A stretch of 7,451 nucleotides of DNA from Candidatus Bathyarchaeota archaeon (GCA_030630585.1 DAOVMU010000069.1:1-7451); one strand, 5' to 3'; counted from the first letter of the stretch, positions 1-6,370 are shown. The notes: generated by a model not told the origin, from the letters alone. Numbers and translations are program-made.

Positions 1-524
1 CTTCGGAGATGGGGTTCAGAGTTATGTTTGCTGGGCAAGGTGCAGACGAGCTTTTCGGAGGTTATAAGCGATACTTAAATGATTATCTGCGTTATGGCGA
101 AGAATTTGTGCAGAAAACGATTTTCAACGACATTGCAAGAATGCATGAAAACAACTTTGAAAGGGACAGCAAAATCTGCAGCTTCCACAACACAGAACTT
201 CGCCTGCCCTTTGCAACATACGGGTTAACAGAATTCGCTGCAAGCCTTCCGTTACAATTAAAGATAGAGTCGCCGAATGACCAGTTAAGAAAACAAGTGT
301 TGCGAAAGGTGGCGAAAGACTTGGGACTGCCGCATTTCATAGTAAACAAGCCGAAAAGGGCGATACAATACACGACTGGCGTGAACAAAGTAGTTAAAAG
401 ACTGGCTAGAAAGAAGGGATTTTCTACTAAAGAGTATTTAGAGAGAATGTTTCAAACAGTTTTCAAGGGGGTTGTGGGAGATGACGACAGGCGTGGTTTT
501 TTCACCTGTGTATTATCGGCATAA
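1..524 (+). CDS. Asparagine-synthase-domain protein, C-terminal part (5' end outside window)
   Basis: The frame is open from base 3, so the gene begins upstream and about 174 C-terminal residues are visible. The motif GQGADELFGGY (bases 33-65) is the hallmark loop of the asparagine synthase ATP-pyrophosphatase domain, which adenylates a carboxylate and amidates it with ammonia. Further family features follow: the ELRLPF segment, a run of basic residues near VNKPKRAIQYTTGV, and a helical tail. The PP-loop (SGGxDS) and any N-terminal glutaminase domain lie off the window, so it cannot be told whether this is a full AsnB or a stand-alone synthase domain. The first Gln of the GQGADE motif stands where E. 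coli AsnB has its general base Glu348, so a substrate other than aspartate is possible. The last 14 codons overlap the next gene in another frame. Confidence 0.85.
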   Translation, partial: SEMGFRVMFAGQGADELFGGYKRYLNDYLRYGEEFVQKTIFNDIARMHENNFERDSKICSFHNTELRLPFATYGLTEFAASLPLQLKIESPNDQLRKQVLRKVAKDLGLPHFIVNKPKRAIQYTTGVNKVVKRLARKKGFSTKEYLERMFQTVFKGVVGDDDRRGFFTCVLSA

Positions 525-1542
525 CCCGGGCAAAGGTCATCCCGAATCTGCAAGGCGTCTCCGCACTATCGTTAGAGAACTGAAGAAAAGTAAACTCCAA
601 GGTGTTGGAAATTGGCGGTTTGTCGAGCCCGAAAAAGCTCGTTTAACGGATGTGGAACTCGTCCACGGTATAGAATACATTGAATTTGTGGAGAGTGTAT
701 GCAGGTTAGGAGGAGAACCTCTCGATGCGGAAGGAGATACTGTTGCTTGTCAGGAAAGTTTTGAGGTTGCCCTTTATGCTGTTGGCGGAATCTTGAAAGC
801 TGTTAACCTAGTAATGGAAGAAAAATTCGAGAATGCCTTCGCCTTGGTTCGACCCCCAGGACATCATGCTGGGAAATATCTTGCATGTGGTTTCTGCATC
901 TTTAACAACATTGCCATAGCCGCCAAACACTTACTCAAGAAATTCAGGTTACAGAAGGTTCTAATACTAGATGTAGATGCTCATCACGGAAACGGTACAC
1001 AAGAAATCTTTTACGAAACCAACAAGGTCTTATACGTAAGTTTGCATGAAGATCCTCGAGTTTTTCCAAGAAAGGGTTTCATAGGTGAAATTGGTGAGGG
1101 AAAAGGTTTAGGTTACAATGTGAACATTCCTCTGCCATTCAGAACAAGCGACCCAATCTATTTAGAGGCAATAAGTGAGATTGCAGAGCCTATAATACGA
1201 AAGTATAAGCCGCAATTTATGCTTGTATCTGCTGGTTTTGACGGGCATTACACGGATCCTGTAGGAGATCTTTTCCTGTCCGCCTTGTGTTACCAACAGG
1301 TTTATGAAAAAATAGTTAGTTTGGCTTCAGAAATATGTGAAGGAAGACTTGTATCAGTACTTGAGGGAGGATACAGCCTAAATTTTGTTGGAAAAATGGC
1401 AGTTGCAACTGTTGCAGAGATGAGCGGAACACCTTATTATGTAGAAGACAAGATTCCCACAACTGAAAAGTGCACTGAGAAGCAAGGTGAAAAAGTGATA
1501 AAGGAAGTGAAGCAGGTTCAGAAGGCTTTCTGGAATATATAA
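481..1542 (+). CDS. Histone deacetylase family protein (class II-like / acetylpolyamine amidohydrolase type)
   Basis: A zinc-dependent deacetylase of 353 residues, the usual length for the catalytic domain alone. All active-site elements are present: N-terminal HNPGKGHPES (14-23), RPPGHHAG with the His pair 128/129, GFCIFNN (137-143), DVDAHHGNGTQ (164-174) giving zinc ligands Asp166 and His168, SAGFDGH giving the third ligand Asp254, and LEGGY with the transition-state Tyr298. The GFCxFNN and HGNGT forms resemble class II HDACs and bacterial/archaeal acetylpolyamine or AcuC-like enzymes. The substrate could be acetyl-lysine on chromatin or metabolic proteins, or an acetylated small amine; the sequence does not decide. 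ATG 481 was chosen because family homology begins at TGVVFSP, and an AGGGGG ribosome binding site sits at 465-470; a TTG at 472 is the alternative. The start overlaps the upstream gene by 44 nt, suggesting co-transcription. Confidence 0.92.
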   Translation: MTTGVVFSPVYYRHNPGKGHPESARRLRTIVRELKKSKLQGVGNWRFVEPEKARLTDVELVHGIEYIEFVESVCRLGGEPLDAEGDTVACQESFEVALYAVGGILKAVNLVMEEKFENAFALVRPPGHHAGKYLACGFCIFNNIAIAAKHLLKKFRLQKVLILDVDAHHGNGTQEIFYETNKVLYVSLHEDPRVFPRKGFIGEIGEGKGLGYNVNIPLPFRTSDPIYLEAISEIAEPIIRKYKPQFMLVSAGFDGHYTDPVGDLFLSALCYQQVYEKIVSLASEICEGRLVSVLEGGYSLNFVGKMAVATVAEMSGTPYYVEDKIPTTEKCTEKQGEKVIKEVKQVQKAFWNI

Positions 1543-1580
1543 ATAGCTACTTTAGGAACAAGGAGGGCGCAACGGCAGAG

Positions 1581-1763
1581 TTATTCAATTACTTGTATAG
1601 CACTTTCTGGACATTGGGCTTCACAGGCTCTGCAAACCAAGCATTCTTCAACTTTCACAGGAACGGACTTCTCGTCCTTAATCTCGAAAACTTCCACAGG
1701 GCACGTCTCCACACATGACCCACATCCAGTGCATTTCTCATTATCAACTATGATTTTCACCAT
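1581..1763 (-). CDS. Small 2x[4Fe-4S] ferredoxin
   Basis: A 60-residue bacterial-type ferredoxin with two complete CxxCxxCxxxCP motifs: Cys11/14/17/21 and Cys41/44/47/51. Each binds a [4Fe-4S] cluster, with the fourth Cys of one motif completing the other cluster as usual in this fold. It is a soluble cytoplasmic one-electron carrier, in archaea typically serving 2-oxoacid oxidoreductases, hydrogenases and similar enzymes. No partner is encoded nearby. The ATG at 1763 is preferred: it is preceded by AAGGGGA (1772-1778), a good ribosome binding site 8 nt upstream, and the protein then begins MVKIIVD, typical of the family. A TTG at 1781 would add six residues, but the ribosome binding site would lie inside the gene. 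It lies 66 nt downstream of the membrane protein gene on the same strand and converges with the deacetylase gene 38 nt away. Confidence 0.93.
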   Translation of the reverse strand: MVKIIVDNEKCTGCGSCVETCPVEVFEIKDEKSVPVKVEECLVCRACEAQCPESAIQVIE

Positions 1764-1806
1764 TTTTTTCTTCCCCTTCAATCAGAGTCTCATGAATCCT
1801 AAGCAA

Positions 1807-1820
1807 CAAAATAAAAATCT
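1807..1820 (-). promoter_or_regulatory. T-rich element: possible TATA box of the ferredoxin gene and/or terminator of the membrane protein gene
   Basis: On the minus strand this reads AGATTTTTATTTTG, preceded by CCAAA, which resembles an archaeal BRE plus TATA box. Counting about 26 nt downstream places a start site near 1788, giving a leader of about 25 nt that contains the ferredoxin ribosome binding site. The same T-rich run lies just after the stop of the membrane protein gene and could equally act as an archaeal oligo-T terminator. Both roles are inference from spacing. Confidence 0.35.
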
Positions 1821-1829
1821 TTGGGTTTG

Positions 1830-3530
1830 CTAGTGAATTTCTTCACGTAGCCCTATGAGAATTTCGTTAACTACTGTTTCAGCTTTCTCTTTTCGCCGCT
1901 CATAATCTGCACGAAGTTTGCGGTAAGCCCCTAGTGAAAGTTCTCCTCTGCGGTGACGTGCCTCAATACTCTCAACGTTCGCTTCAACTTCACTAATCTC
2001 AGTTTCCACAACCTCAAGTCGCCGCATCAAATCTCCATATTGTCTTCGAGCCCCGCTCAATTTCTCCTTCAAATCAGTTAGATTCCTAGACAAAACATTA
2101 AGACGTGCTTCCAAAGTTCTTCTTCGCACTTTATACCGACGTCTCGGGATCTTTCCTTTTTGCGCCCTTGTCTTAAGAGATTCAATATCCAAAAGTACTT
2201 TCCTTTTCTTCGCATACAAGTCAACAAAGGATTTAATGTCCTTCGAACCAAGTCTCACTGCTACTCTGGAGACAGTAACAGGAATTGGGACCTTACGTCT
2301 CCTCCAAACAACAGCTACTGCACATCCAACAACCACTAAAGCCCACATCCATAATGTAGGACGGAAAGACAACCATAAAAGGTCGTATTCATACTCGATT
2401 TCAACGATAAAGCTATCCAACCAAAGTACGCCTTGCCTGTTTATGGTCAACCTTTCCTGAAAAACATCTCTCGTTACACTGTAAGAACCACCAACCGAAT
2501 CTTTTTCGAAGCTTAACATCTTAGCACCTTCAGGTAACACAAAAGTCACGGATGACCGGTTAACATAGTAATTCAAATGTTGGAACAACAGAAATCTGAA
2601 ATCAAAGCTTTTAGGTCCTCCTTGCTCAATGTAGCCTTCACTGGGCAAATAATATCTAACGGTGAAAACATCAGATCCCTCAATTCTCAAAGGTGACGTA
2701 AAAGTAACTTTGTACCCGTCTGCTTGTTCAATTTCACCTATTTCCAATTTCCTTCCAAGTTGATCATGCGCACTTGGGCGAGAGGCATTCTGAGGTAAGA
2801 TTATCTCAATGGAACCAATTTCATTGGAAGCTTGGTTTGTAATACGGTAGGTGTCTGAACATTCTACCTCACCCGTTCCGCTTATTCTTATCTCACGTTC
2901 CAGTTCTTCTATGTCCACTATTTGTATCGCATCATCAGTTGACAAAAAGGCCACCTTTGCAGTCAAACCGGTGAAAGCGGGCAAATCCTCCTGCTGATAT
3001 GCAAGGTCCACAGTCCCACCCATATATGTTGACTGCTCTGGCAAAAGAATTGAAACGCTACAGCTCTTCACGTCTTTGGTTAGGCTGGGATATTTTGGAA
3101 AATCCAAGATGTATTGGCTCGCATTACTGGGGTTTTGCGTAAGAAGGCTGTTTGAGAGCAAAAATCCAACAGAGAAAACCTGTGGTGTCCCTTGTGAAAA
3201 GTTTATTCTTACGCCATAGAAGCCAACGCGATCTTCCAAAGGGACATTGAGACACACTGGAAAATCAGCAGTTGCGTTATAAGCTACACATCGAACAACG
3301 TGTAAGCCATATTCATATGGAAATCCTATGAGAAAATCGGATACTGAACCGTTTATTTGTATGGTATCATTTATGAACATGTAACCATCATACATGATCT
3401 CTACTTTATGATTCACTTCTTTTATGGTGTATTCATTGTTTTCGGCTTTAACATTCCTTGTGAAGGCTGTTAAGGAGATAGAAATCAATATGGCGATAAC
3501 CAGAGTGAACGTTAAGGCTTTTTCCTTCAT
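1830..3530 (-). CDS. Type I membrane protein with coiled-coil cytoplasmic tail; ribophorin I (OST1)-like
   Basis: 566 residues from ATG 3530. Seen: a signal peptide (1-29, cleavage likely after VKA), a beta-rich ectodomain of about 360 residues with seven N-glycosylation sequons, one membrane span (392-409) followed by RRRK, and a Lys/Arg/Glu-rich cytoplasmic coiled coil to the end. This is the size and order of eukaryotic ribophorin I (about 600 aa), an oligosaccharyltransferase subunit whose cytosolic helices touch the ribosome. Short matches occur in the same order: YPSLTK (147-152), ILPQNAS followed by a DxxG (244-259), VRYYLPSEGYI (291-301), VLPEGAK (331-337), and GELSLGAYRKL near the C-terminus. 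The identification rests on recalled family sequence and was not computed. An ATG at 3587 would add 19 hydrophilic residues ahead of the signal peptide; it has a TTTACA box about 28 nt upstream, so it remains possible. No STT3/AglB is in the window. Confidence 0.85.
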   Translation of the reverse strand: MKEKALTFTLVIAILISISLTAFTRNVKAENNEYTIKEVNHKVEIMYDGYMFINDTIQINGSVSDFLIGFPYEYGLHVVRCVAYNATADFPVCLNVPLEDRVGFYGVRINFSQGTPQVFSVGFLLSNSLLTQNPSNASQYILDFPKYPSLTKDVKSCSVSILLPEQSTYMGGTVDLAYQQEDLPAFTGLTAKVAFLSTDDAIQIVDIEELEREIRISGTGEVECSDTYRITNQASNEIGSIEIILPQNASRPSAHDQLGRKLEIGEIEQADGYKVTFTSPLRIEGSDVFTVRYYLPSEGYIEQGGPKSFDFRFLLFQHLNYYVNRSSVTFVLPEGAKMLSFEKDSVGGSYSVTRDVFQERLTINRQGVLWLDSFIVEIEYEYDLLWLSFRPTLWMWALVVVGCAVAVVWRRRKVPIPVTVSRVAVRLGSKDIKSFVDLYAKKRKVLLDIESLKTRAQKGKIPRRRYKVRRRTLEARLNVLSRNLTDLKEKLSGARRQYGDLMRRLEVVETEISEVEANVESIEARHRRGELSLGAYRKLRADYERRKEKAETVVNEILIGLREEIH

Positions 3531-3782
3531 GCTTTCTGTCCGTCCAATTTCGGTGTCTTTTGGCTTTCTATCTATTGACAAGCCCATTTATTTACTTTTA
3601 GAATAGTTCCGATTGTAAACGTGGTCTTCACCGTAAGACTTGAATTATCAAAAGGATCAGTTGGTGTTCCACATGTTAAGTGTAGTTGAAGGGATTTGAT
3701 ATTATCTTGTGACCTCATTCAAAGACATTTAACCGTTGAAAAGCTGGTTGGTCGCCGGATCTCACGGTCAAGTTTAGGGTTG

Positions 3783-4127
3783 TTATTGTCCATCGTTTTT
3801 GAAATAGTAGTTTTCTTCTTTTCTAGGTCCGAAACTTTGCACGCCTTTCTCTTTGAGTTGTTTCCTGAGTTTTTCTGCGTATTGCTTGTCTATTTCTCCT
3901 CTTTCCTCCATGTAATTGATTATTCCTTCGGCTTGTTCATTCGTATCGCATCGCCGAATAAAGTCTACTACGTCTGGCGCGTAGTAGAAGAATCTTTTGG
4001 AGGCTGCTTTTTCTCCGGTCTGGACGTTCGTTCTCACGGAGTTTATTGCAACTTTGTGTTTACTAGATTCTAGTTCCTTAGAAAGGTTTGGAAAGAGTTT
4101 TTTAAACGTTTTTTTGTCGGGTTTCAC
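3783..4127 (-). CDS. Conserved archaeal protein of unknown function, DUF2095-like
   Basis: 114 residues, basic and mostly helical, with no signal peptide or membrane segment, so probably cytoplasmic. The N-terminal FKKLFPNLSKELE, the central VVDFIRRCDTNEQAEGIINYMEERGEI region and the C-terminal KQLKEKGVQSFGPRKEENYY resemble the archaeal DUF2095 family as I remember it. That family has no known function. The gene starts with GTG at 4127; the frame upstream has no other start before a TGA, and GAAGGTG lies at 4133-4139 as a strong ribosome binding site, so the start is well fixed. It has its own likely promoter (TATA near 4186) and lies 80 nt downstream of the nucleotidyltransferase gene on the same strand. 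About 250 nt separate it from the next gene downstream. Confidence 0.8.
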   Translation of the reverse strand: MKPDKKTFKKLFPNLSKELESSKHKVAINSVRTNVQTGEKAASKRFFYYAPDVVDFIRRCDTNEQAEGIINYMEERGEIDKQYAEKLRKQLKEKGVQSFGPRKEENYYFKNDGQ

Positions 4128-4181
4128 AGGGGCACCTTCAGTTCTGGCGATGCATTCCCACTTTCATGTATTGAGAACCGC

Positions 4182-4198
4182 GTATTTAAGCCTCTTTG
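4182..4198 (-). promoter_or_regulatory. Archaeal promoter (BRE + TATA box) for the DUF2095-like gene
   Basis: The minus strand reads TTCAAAGAGGCTTAAATAC, in which CTTAAATAC (4182-4190) is a good archaeal TATA box and the purine-rich AAAGAGG just upstream is BRE-like. Transcription would start about 26 nt downstream, near 4160. That leaves a leader of roughly 33 nt containing the GAAGGTG ribosome binding site of the GTG-started gene. Assigned from motif and spacing only. Confidence 0.55.
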
Positions 4199-4207
4199 AA
4201 TTGGCTT

Positions 4208-4846
4208 TTAGCACCAGTTTGGGACAAACTTTTTGGCTGGGTTTTCTTGAAGTATCTTTTCCAATTCTTGTAGGCGAAGACCAGCTTTTGCGTCTCCATA
4301 TATTTCACATGTCTCTTCACAATCAGCTTCTTCGGGGCTTCGGACAATTATTTCAGCTCTTTCTTTTGATGACAATTCTAAATAGATGTGAAAGGATGTT
4401 TTTTTCAGTCCGTCTTTCGTTACGGCAATCCGCTCAGTTCGCACAATCCTGAGGTTGTTTTGTTTTATCACTTCTAGTGTGCCATTTGGTTCATCATGGT
4501 ATATGGTTATATCGATGTCGCTTCCACGGTGTATTGTTCCACGCCAGACACTTCCAATCAAGACTGGATAATAGAGCTTTAGAATCTTCATCAGCTTTAG
4601 AGCTTGTTTGCGCATCTCAACTAGACGTTTTTTCCTTGCCGCACCTTCGTTTTCCTCGGCTATCCTGTCAAATTCAATGGCAACTTCAAAATTTGCTGGA
4701 AGAAAGCGCACTCCAAGAGTTTCTGCAGCCTTTAACTTAGCCTGTTTATATTCTTTTTCAACCCCAAAATACAGGAGGTTAGCGGCTTCTCTCGCAACCT
4801 TTTTTCTCAAGCTTAGCGGATCGCTGGAACTTAAAAATTCGCCCAT
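4208..4846 (-). CDS. Archaeal nucleotidyltransferase-domain protein (Pol beta superfamily)
   Basis: 212 residues. The signature LIGSVWRGTIHRGSDIDI (97-112) gives the GS (98-99) and the two metal-binding Asp residues (Asp110, Asp112) of the Pol beta-type nucleotidyltransferase fold. A later acidic residue on a strand (Glu157 in HIYLE or Glu165 in AEIIV) would supply the third carboxylate. The first 90 residues form a conserved helical region (REAANLLYFGVEKEYKQAK, LPANFEVAIEFDRIAEENEG) seen in a stand-alone archaeal family rather than in the short toxin-antitoxin MNT proteins, and no HEPN partner is present. The enzyme would transfer a nucleoside monophosphate to an unknown acceptor. The ATG lies 6 nt after the stop of the glycosyltransferase gene without a clear ribosome binding site, so it is probably translated from the same mRNA. 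Confidence 0.85.
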   Translation of the reverse strand: MGEFLSSSDPLSLRKKVAREAANLLYFGVEKEYKQAKLKAAETLGVRFLPANFEVAIEFDRIAEENEGAARKKRLVEMRKQALKLMKILKLYYPVLIGSVWRGTIHRGSDIDITIYHDEPNGTLEVIKQNNLRIVRTERIAVTKDGLKKTSFHIYLELSSKERAEIIVRSPEEADCEETCEIYGDAKAGLRLQELEKILQENPAKKFVPNWC

Positions 4847-4852
4847 GAAAGC

Positions 4853-6118
4853 TCAGGCTTCAACATTTTGACTATTCATCATTTTTTCGTATAATGCGAT
4901 TGTTTTTTCAGCTATTTTGTCCCATGTGAATTCGTTCAGGACTCTACGTCTACCGTTTTTTCCAAGCCATTCAATTCTCTCAGGATTTTCCAAAGCGCTG
5001 GTTATGCCCCAAGCGATGTCCGCAGGATCGCTGGGGTTGACGTGATAGCCGCATTGCTCATCGCCACATGGAATAACTATCTCTCGCATTCCGCTAATGC
5101 CTGCTGCTCCAACGACTACTGGACGTTCCATGCTCATGGCTTCCAGAACAACTATCCCGAATGGTTCGTAGAGGCTGGGGAAAACTGCAATGTCACAGGC
5201 AGCATAATGACGGATTCGTTCTTCTTCCGGGACAAATTCAAAGCGGAACTTCACACAATCCTCCAGCTTCATGGTTCTAACCAAGTTAACTAGGTACTCT
5301 TGAAGGTCGCCTAAACCTACGATGACGAGTCTTGCGTTAGGTTTTTTCTGTAAAACACGGGGCATGGCCATTATGAGTCTGTCGACTCCTTTGACACCTA
5401 CGAGTCTCCCAATGAACAAAATCATTAGATCTTCGTCCTTGATGCCGTAAGATTCTCTAAGCTGTTTGATCTTCTCCAAGTTTACCGTTTCCATGTTGTA
5501 TTTCTGTTGGTCAACGCCATTGTAACACACTTGGATTCTGTCTCTTGGAAAGCCAAGCTTTATCAATTCATCCTTCATGGCGTATGAAACTGTCACAATT
5601 AGGTTCGCCGAGTTCGCGCCGTGAAGCTCGATGTTGCTTACGACTTCTGAGCCGTTTCCAAGAGTTCTTCCCTTCTCTGTGGAATGAACGTGAAATGCGA
5701 AGGGTAACCCAAGCTCCTTTTTAATTGTTATTCCAGAAATGGCGGAAAGCCAGTCATGTGCGATTATGATGTCGTATTTGAAGTCTTCTTTTCTGATGAG
5801 TTCGTTGACGAGTTTTGAAGCGCTTAGGTAGTTGTAGATGAGGATTTTAGAGAACAGCTGGATGCCTCTACCCCATTTCTTAACATCTTCAGCAAGTACA
5901 TCCGGCAGTGAATCAGAAATATCGATGTGCAAAGGACGATGAATCTCTATACCTCGCCAAATCTCCCGCGTTGGAAGACTGCGAGCGTCATCATTCATTG
6001 TGAAAACAGTAACATCATGGTCCATTAAAACAAACTTTCGTGTAATTTCCGCTGCGTAGGTTCCTAACCCACCAACAATTTTTGGTGGGTACTCATAGAC
6101 AAGCACAGCTATCTTCAT
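4853..6118 (-). CDS. GT4-family glycosyltransferase (GT-B fold, glycogen-synthase-like)
   Basis: 421 residues, full length for a GT4 retaining glycosyltransferase. The N-terminal Rossmann domain opens with MKIAVLVYEYPP and the glycine-rich KIVGGLG (13-19), and contains HDWLS (121-125) and HVHSTE (143-148). The C-terminal donor-binding domain has FIGRLVGVKG (235-244, with the conserved Arg238 and Lys243 that contact the nucleotide sugar phosphates) and EPFGIVVLE (318-326), the Ex7E motif. It has no signal peptide or membrane span, so it is cytoplasmic. The GGLG and HDW motifs are shared with GlgA-type starch/glycogen synthases, so an alpha-glucan product is plausible, but glycolipid or glycoprotein-glycan assembly is equally possible. 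It is transcribed divergently from the winged-helix/DUF5752 gene, its probable regulator, and followed closely by the nucleotidyltransferase gene. The ATG lacks a ribosome binding site and the TATA spacing fits a leaderless mRNA. Confidence 0.93.
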   Translation of the reverse strand: MKIAVLVYEYPPKIVGGLGTYAAEITRKFVLMDHDVTVFTMNDDARSLPTREIWRGIEIHRPLHIDISDSLPDVLAEDVKKWGRGIQLFSKILIYNYLSASKLVNELIRKEDFKYDIIIAHDWLSAISGITIKKELGLPFAFHVHSTEKGRTLGNGSEVVSNIELHGANSANLIVTVSYAMKDELIKLGFPRDRIQVCYNGVDQQKYNMETVNLEKIKQLRESYGIKDEDLMILFIGRLVGVKGVDRLIMAMPRVLQKKPNARLVIVGLGDLQEYLVNLVRTMKLEDCVKFRFEFVPEEERIRHYAACDIAVFPSLYEPFGIVVLEAMSMERPVVVGAAGISGMREIVIPCGDEQCGYHVNPSDPADIAWGITSALENPERIEWLGKNGRRRVLNEFTWDKIAEKTIALYEKMMNSQNVEA

Positions 6119-6140
6119 ATGATTTTCACATCTTACACCG

Positions 6141-6156
6141 TTTTTAAGCTTTTATT
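6141..6156 (-). promoter_or_regulatory. Promoter of the glycosyltransferase gene, leaderless spacing
   Basis: The minus strand reads AATAAAAGCTTAAAAAC. GCTTAAAAA (6141-6149) is a strong archaeal TATA box, with the A-rich AATAAAA as BRE. Its centre lies 27 nt from the A of the glycosyltransferase ATG (6118), the distance expected between TATA box and transcription start. The lack of any ribosome binding site between them supports a leaderless transcript. Confidence 0.6.
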
Positions 6157-6188
6157 AACGTAATGCGTGACTATTTACGTTTTCGGAA

Positions 6189-6204
6189 GAAAACCGCTTT
6201 ATCT
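6189..6204 (+). promoter_or_regulatory. Possible upstream promoter element, GAAAAC-CG-CTTTATCT
   Basis: GAAAACCGCTTTATCT resembles BRE plus TATA and nearly repeats the element at 6313-6325, from which it differs by three inserted bases. If used, transcription would begin near 6226 and read through the inverted repeat at 6237-6273, giving the winged-helix gene a leader of about 160 nt. It could instead be a regulator site. Confidence 0.3.
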
Positions 6205-6236
6205 TTTGGCAGAGAAGAACACAAGTGAAAGACATA

Positions 6237-6273
6237 TTCAAGTTTGTTTACTCTTCGAAGTGAAGTACTTGAA
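6237..6273. repeat. Inverted repeat with inner palindrome, operator-like
   Basis: TTCAAGT (6237-6243) and ACTTGAA (6267-6273) are perfect 7-bp inverted copies. Between them lies the self-complementary CTTCGAAG (6253-6260), centred within two bases of the outer repeat's centre. It lies in the middle of the 266-bp divergent region between the glycosyltransferase and the winged-helix gene, where a dimeric regulator would be expected to bind. A smaller hairpin, GGGT-TTTC-ACCC, follows at 6285-6296. The operator role is inferred from position and symmetry. Confidence 0.4.
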
Positions 6274-6312
6274 AGCATGGGTTTGGGTTTTCACCCTATC
6301 TTTCAAAATAGC

Positions 6313-6370
6313 GAAAACTTTATCTGAGGAATAGAAAGGCTGAAAAAGAGACTGCGTATATAATAATTAT
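6313..6370 (+). promoter_or_regulatory. Two candidate core promoters of the winged-helix/DUF5752 gene
   Basis: GAAAACTTTATCT (6313-6325) is a good BRE/TATA match and would start transcription near 6346, leaving a leader of about 39 nt that includes GAGGATG (6371-6377) as ribosome binding site. TATATAATAA (6357-6366) is a second TATA box about 25 nt from the ATG at 6385 and would give a leaderless mRNA. Either or both may be used. Confidence 0.5.

Noticed and set aside
1561..1567. AGGAGGG, a strong Shine-Dalgarno-like sequence after the deacetylase gene, with TATATAAATAG upstream
   Set aside because: No plausible plus-strand gene follows; the only downstream frame is antisense to the ferredoxin gene. 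It may be a remnant or chance.
3740..3782. GC-richer stretch GGTCGCCGGATCTCACGGTC that might be an RNA gene
   Set aside because: No cloverleaf, box C/D motif pair or other RNA signature could be built from it or its flanks.
3696..4073. Long plus-strand frame antisense to the DUF2095-like gene
   Set aside because: It mirrors a conserved minus-strand gene with a good ribosome binding site and promoter; the Phe/Leu/Ser-rich translation is typical of an antisense shadow.
4136..4167. Mini-frame ATGAAAGTGGGAATGCAT... ending in TGA just before the DUF2095-like gene
   Set aside because: Only nine codons, without its own ribosome binding site, and its first ATG probably lies upstream of the predicted transcription start.
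3997..4740. Plus-strand frames antisense to the nucleotidyltransferase gene
   Set aside because: They lie opposite a gene with clear catalytic motifs and show no recognisable family themselves.
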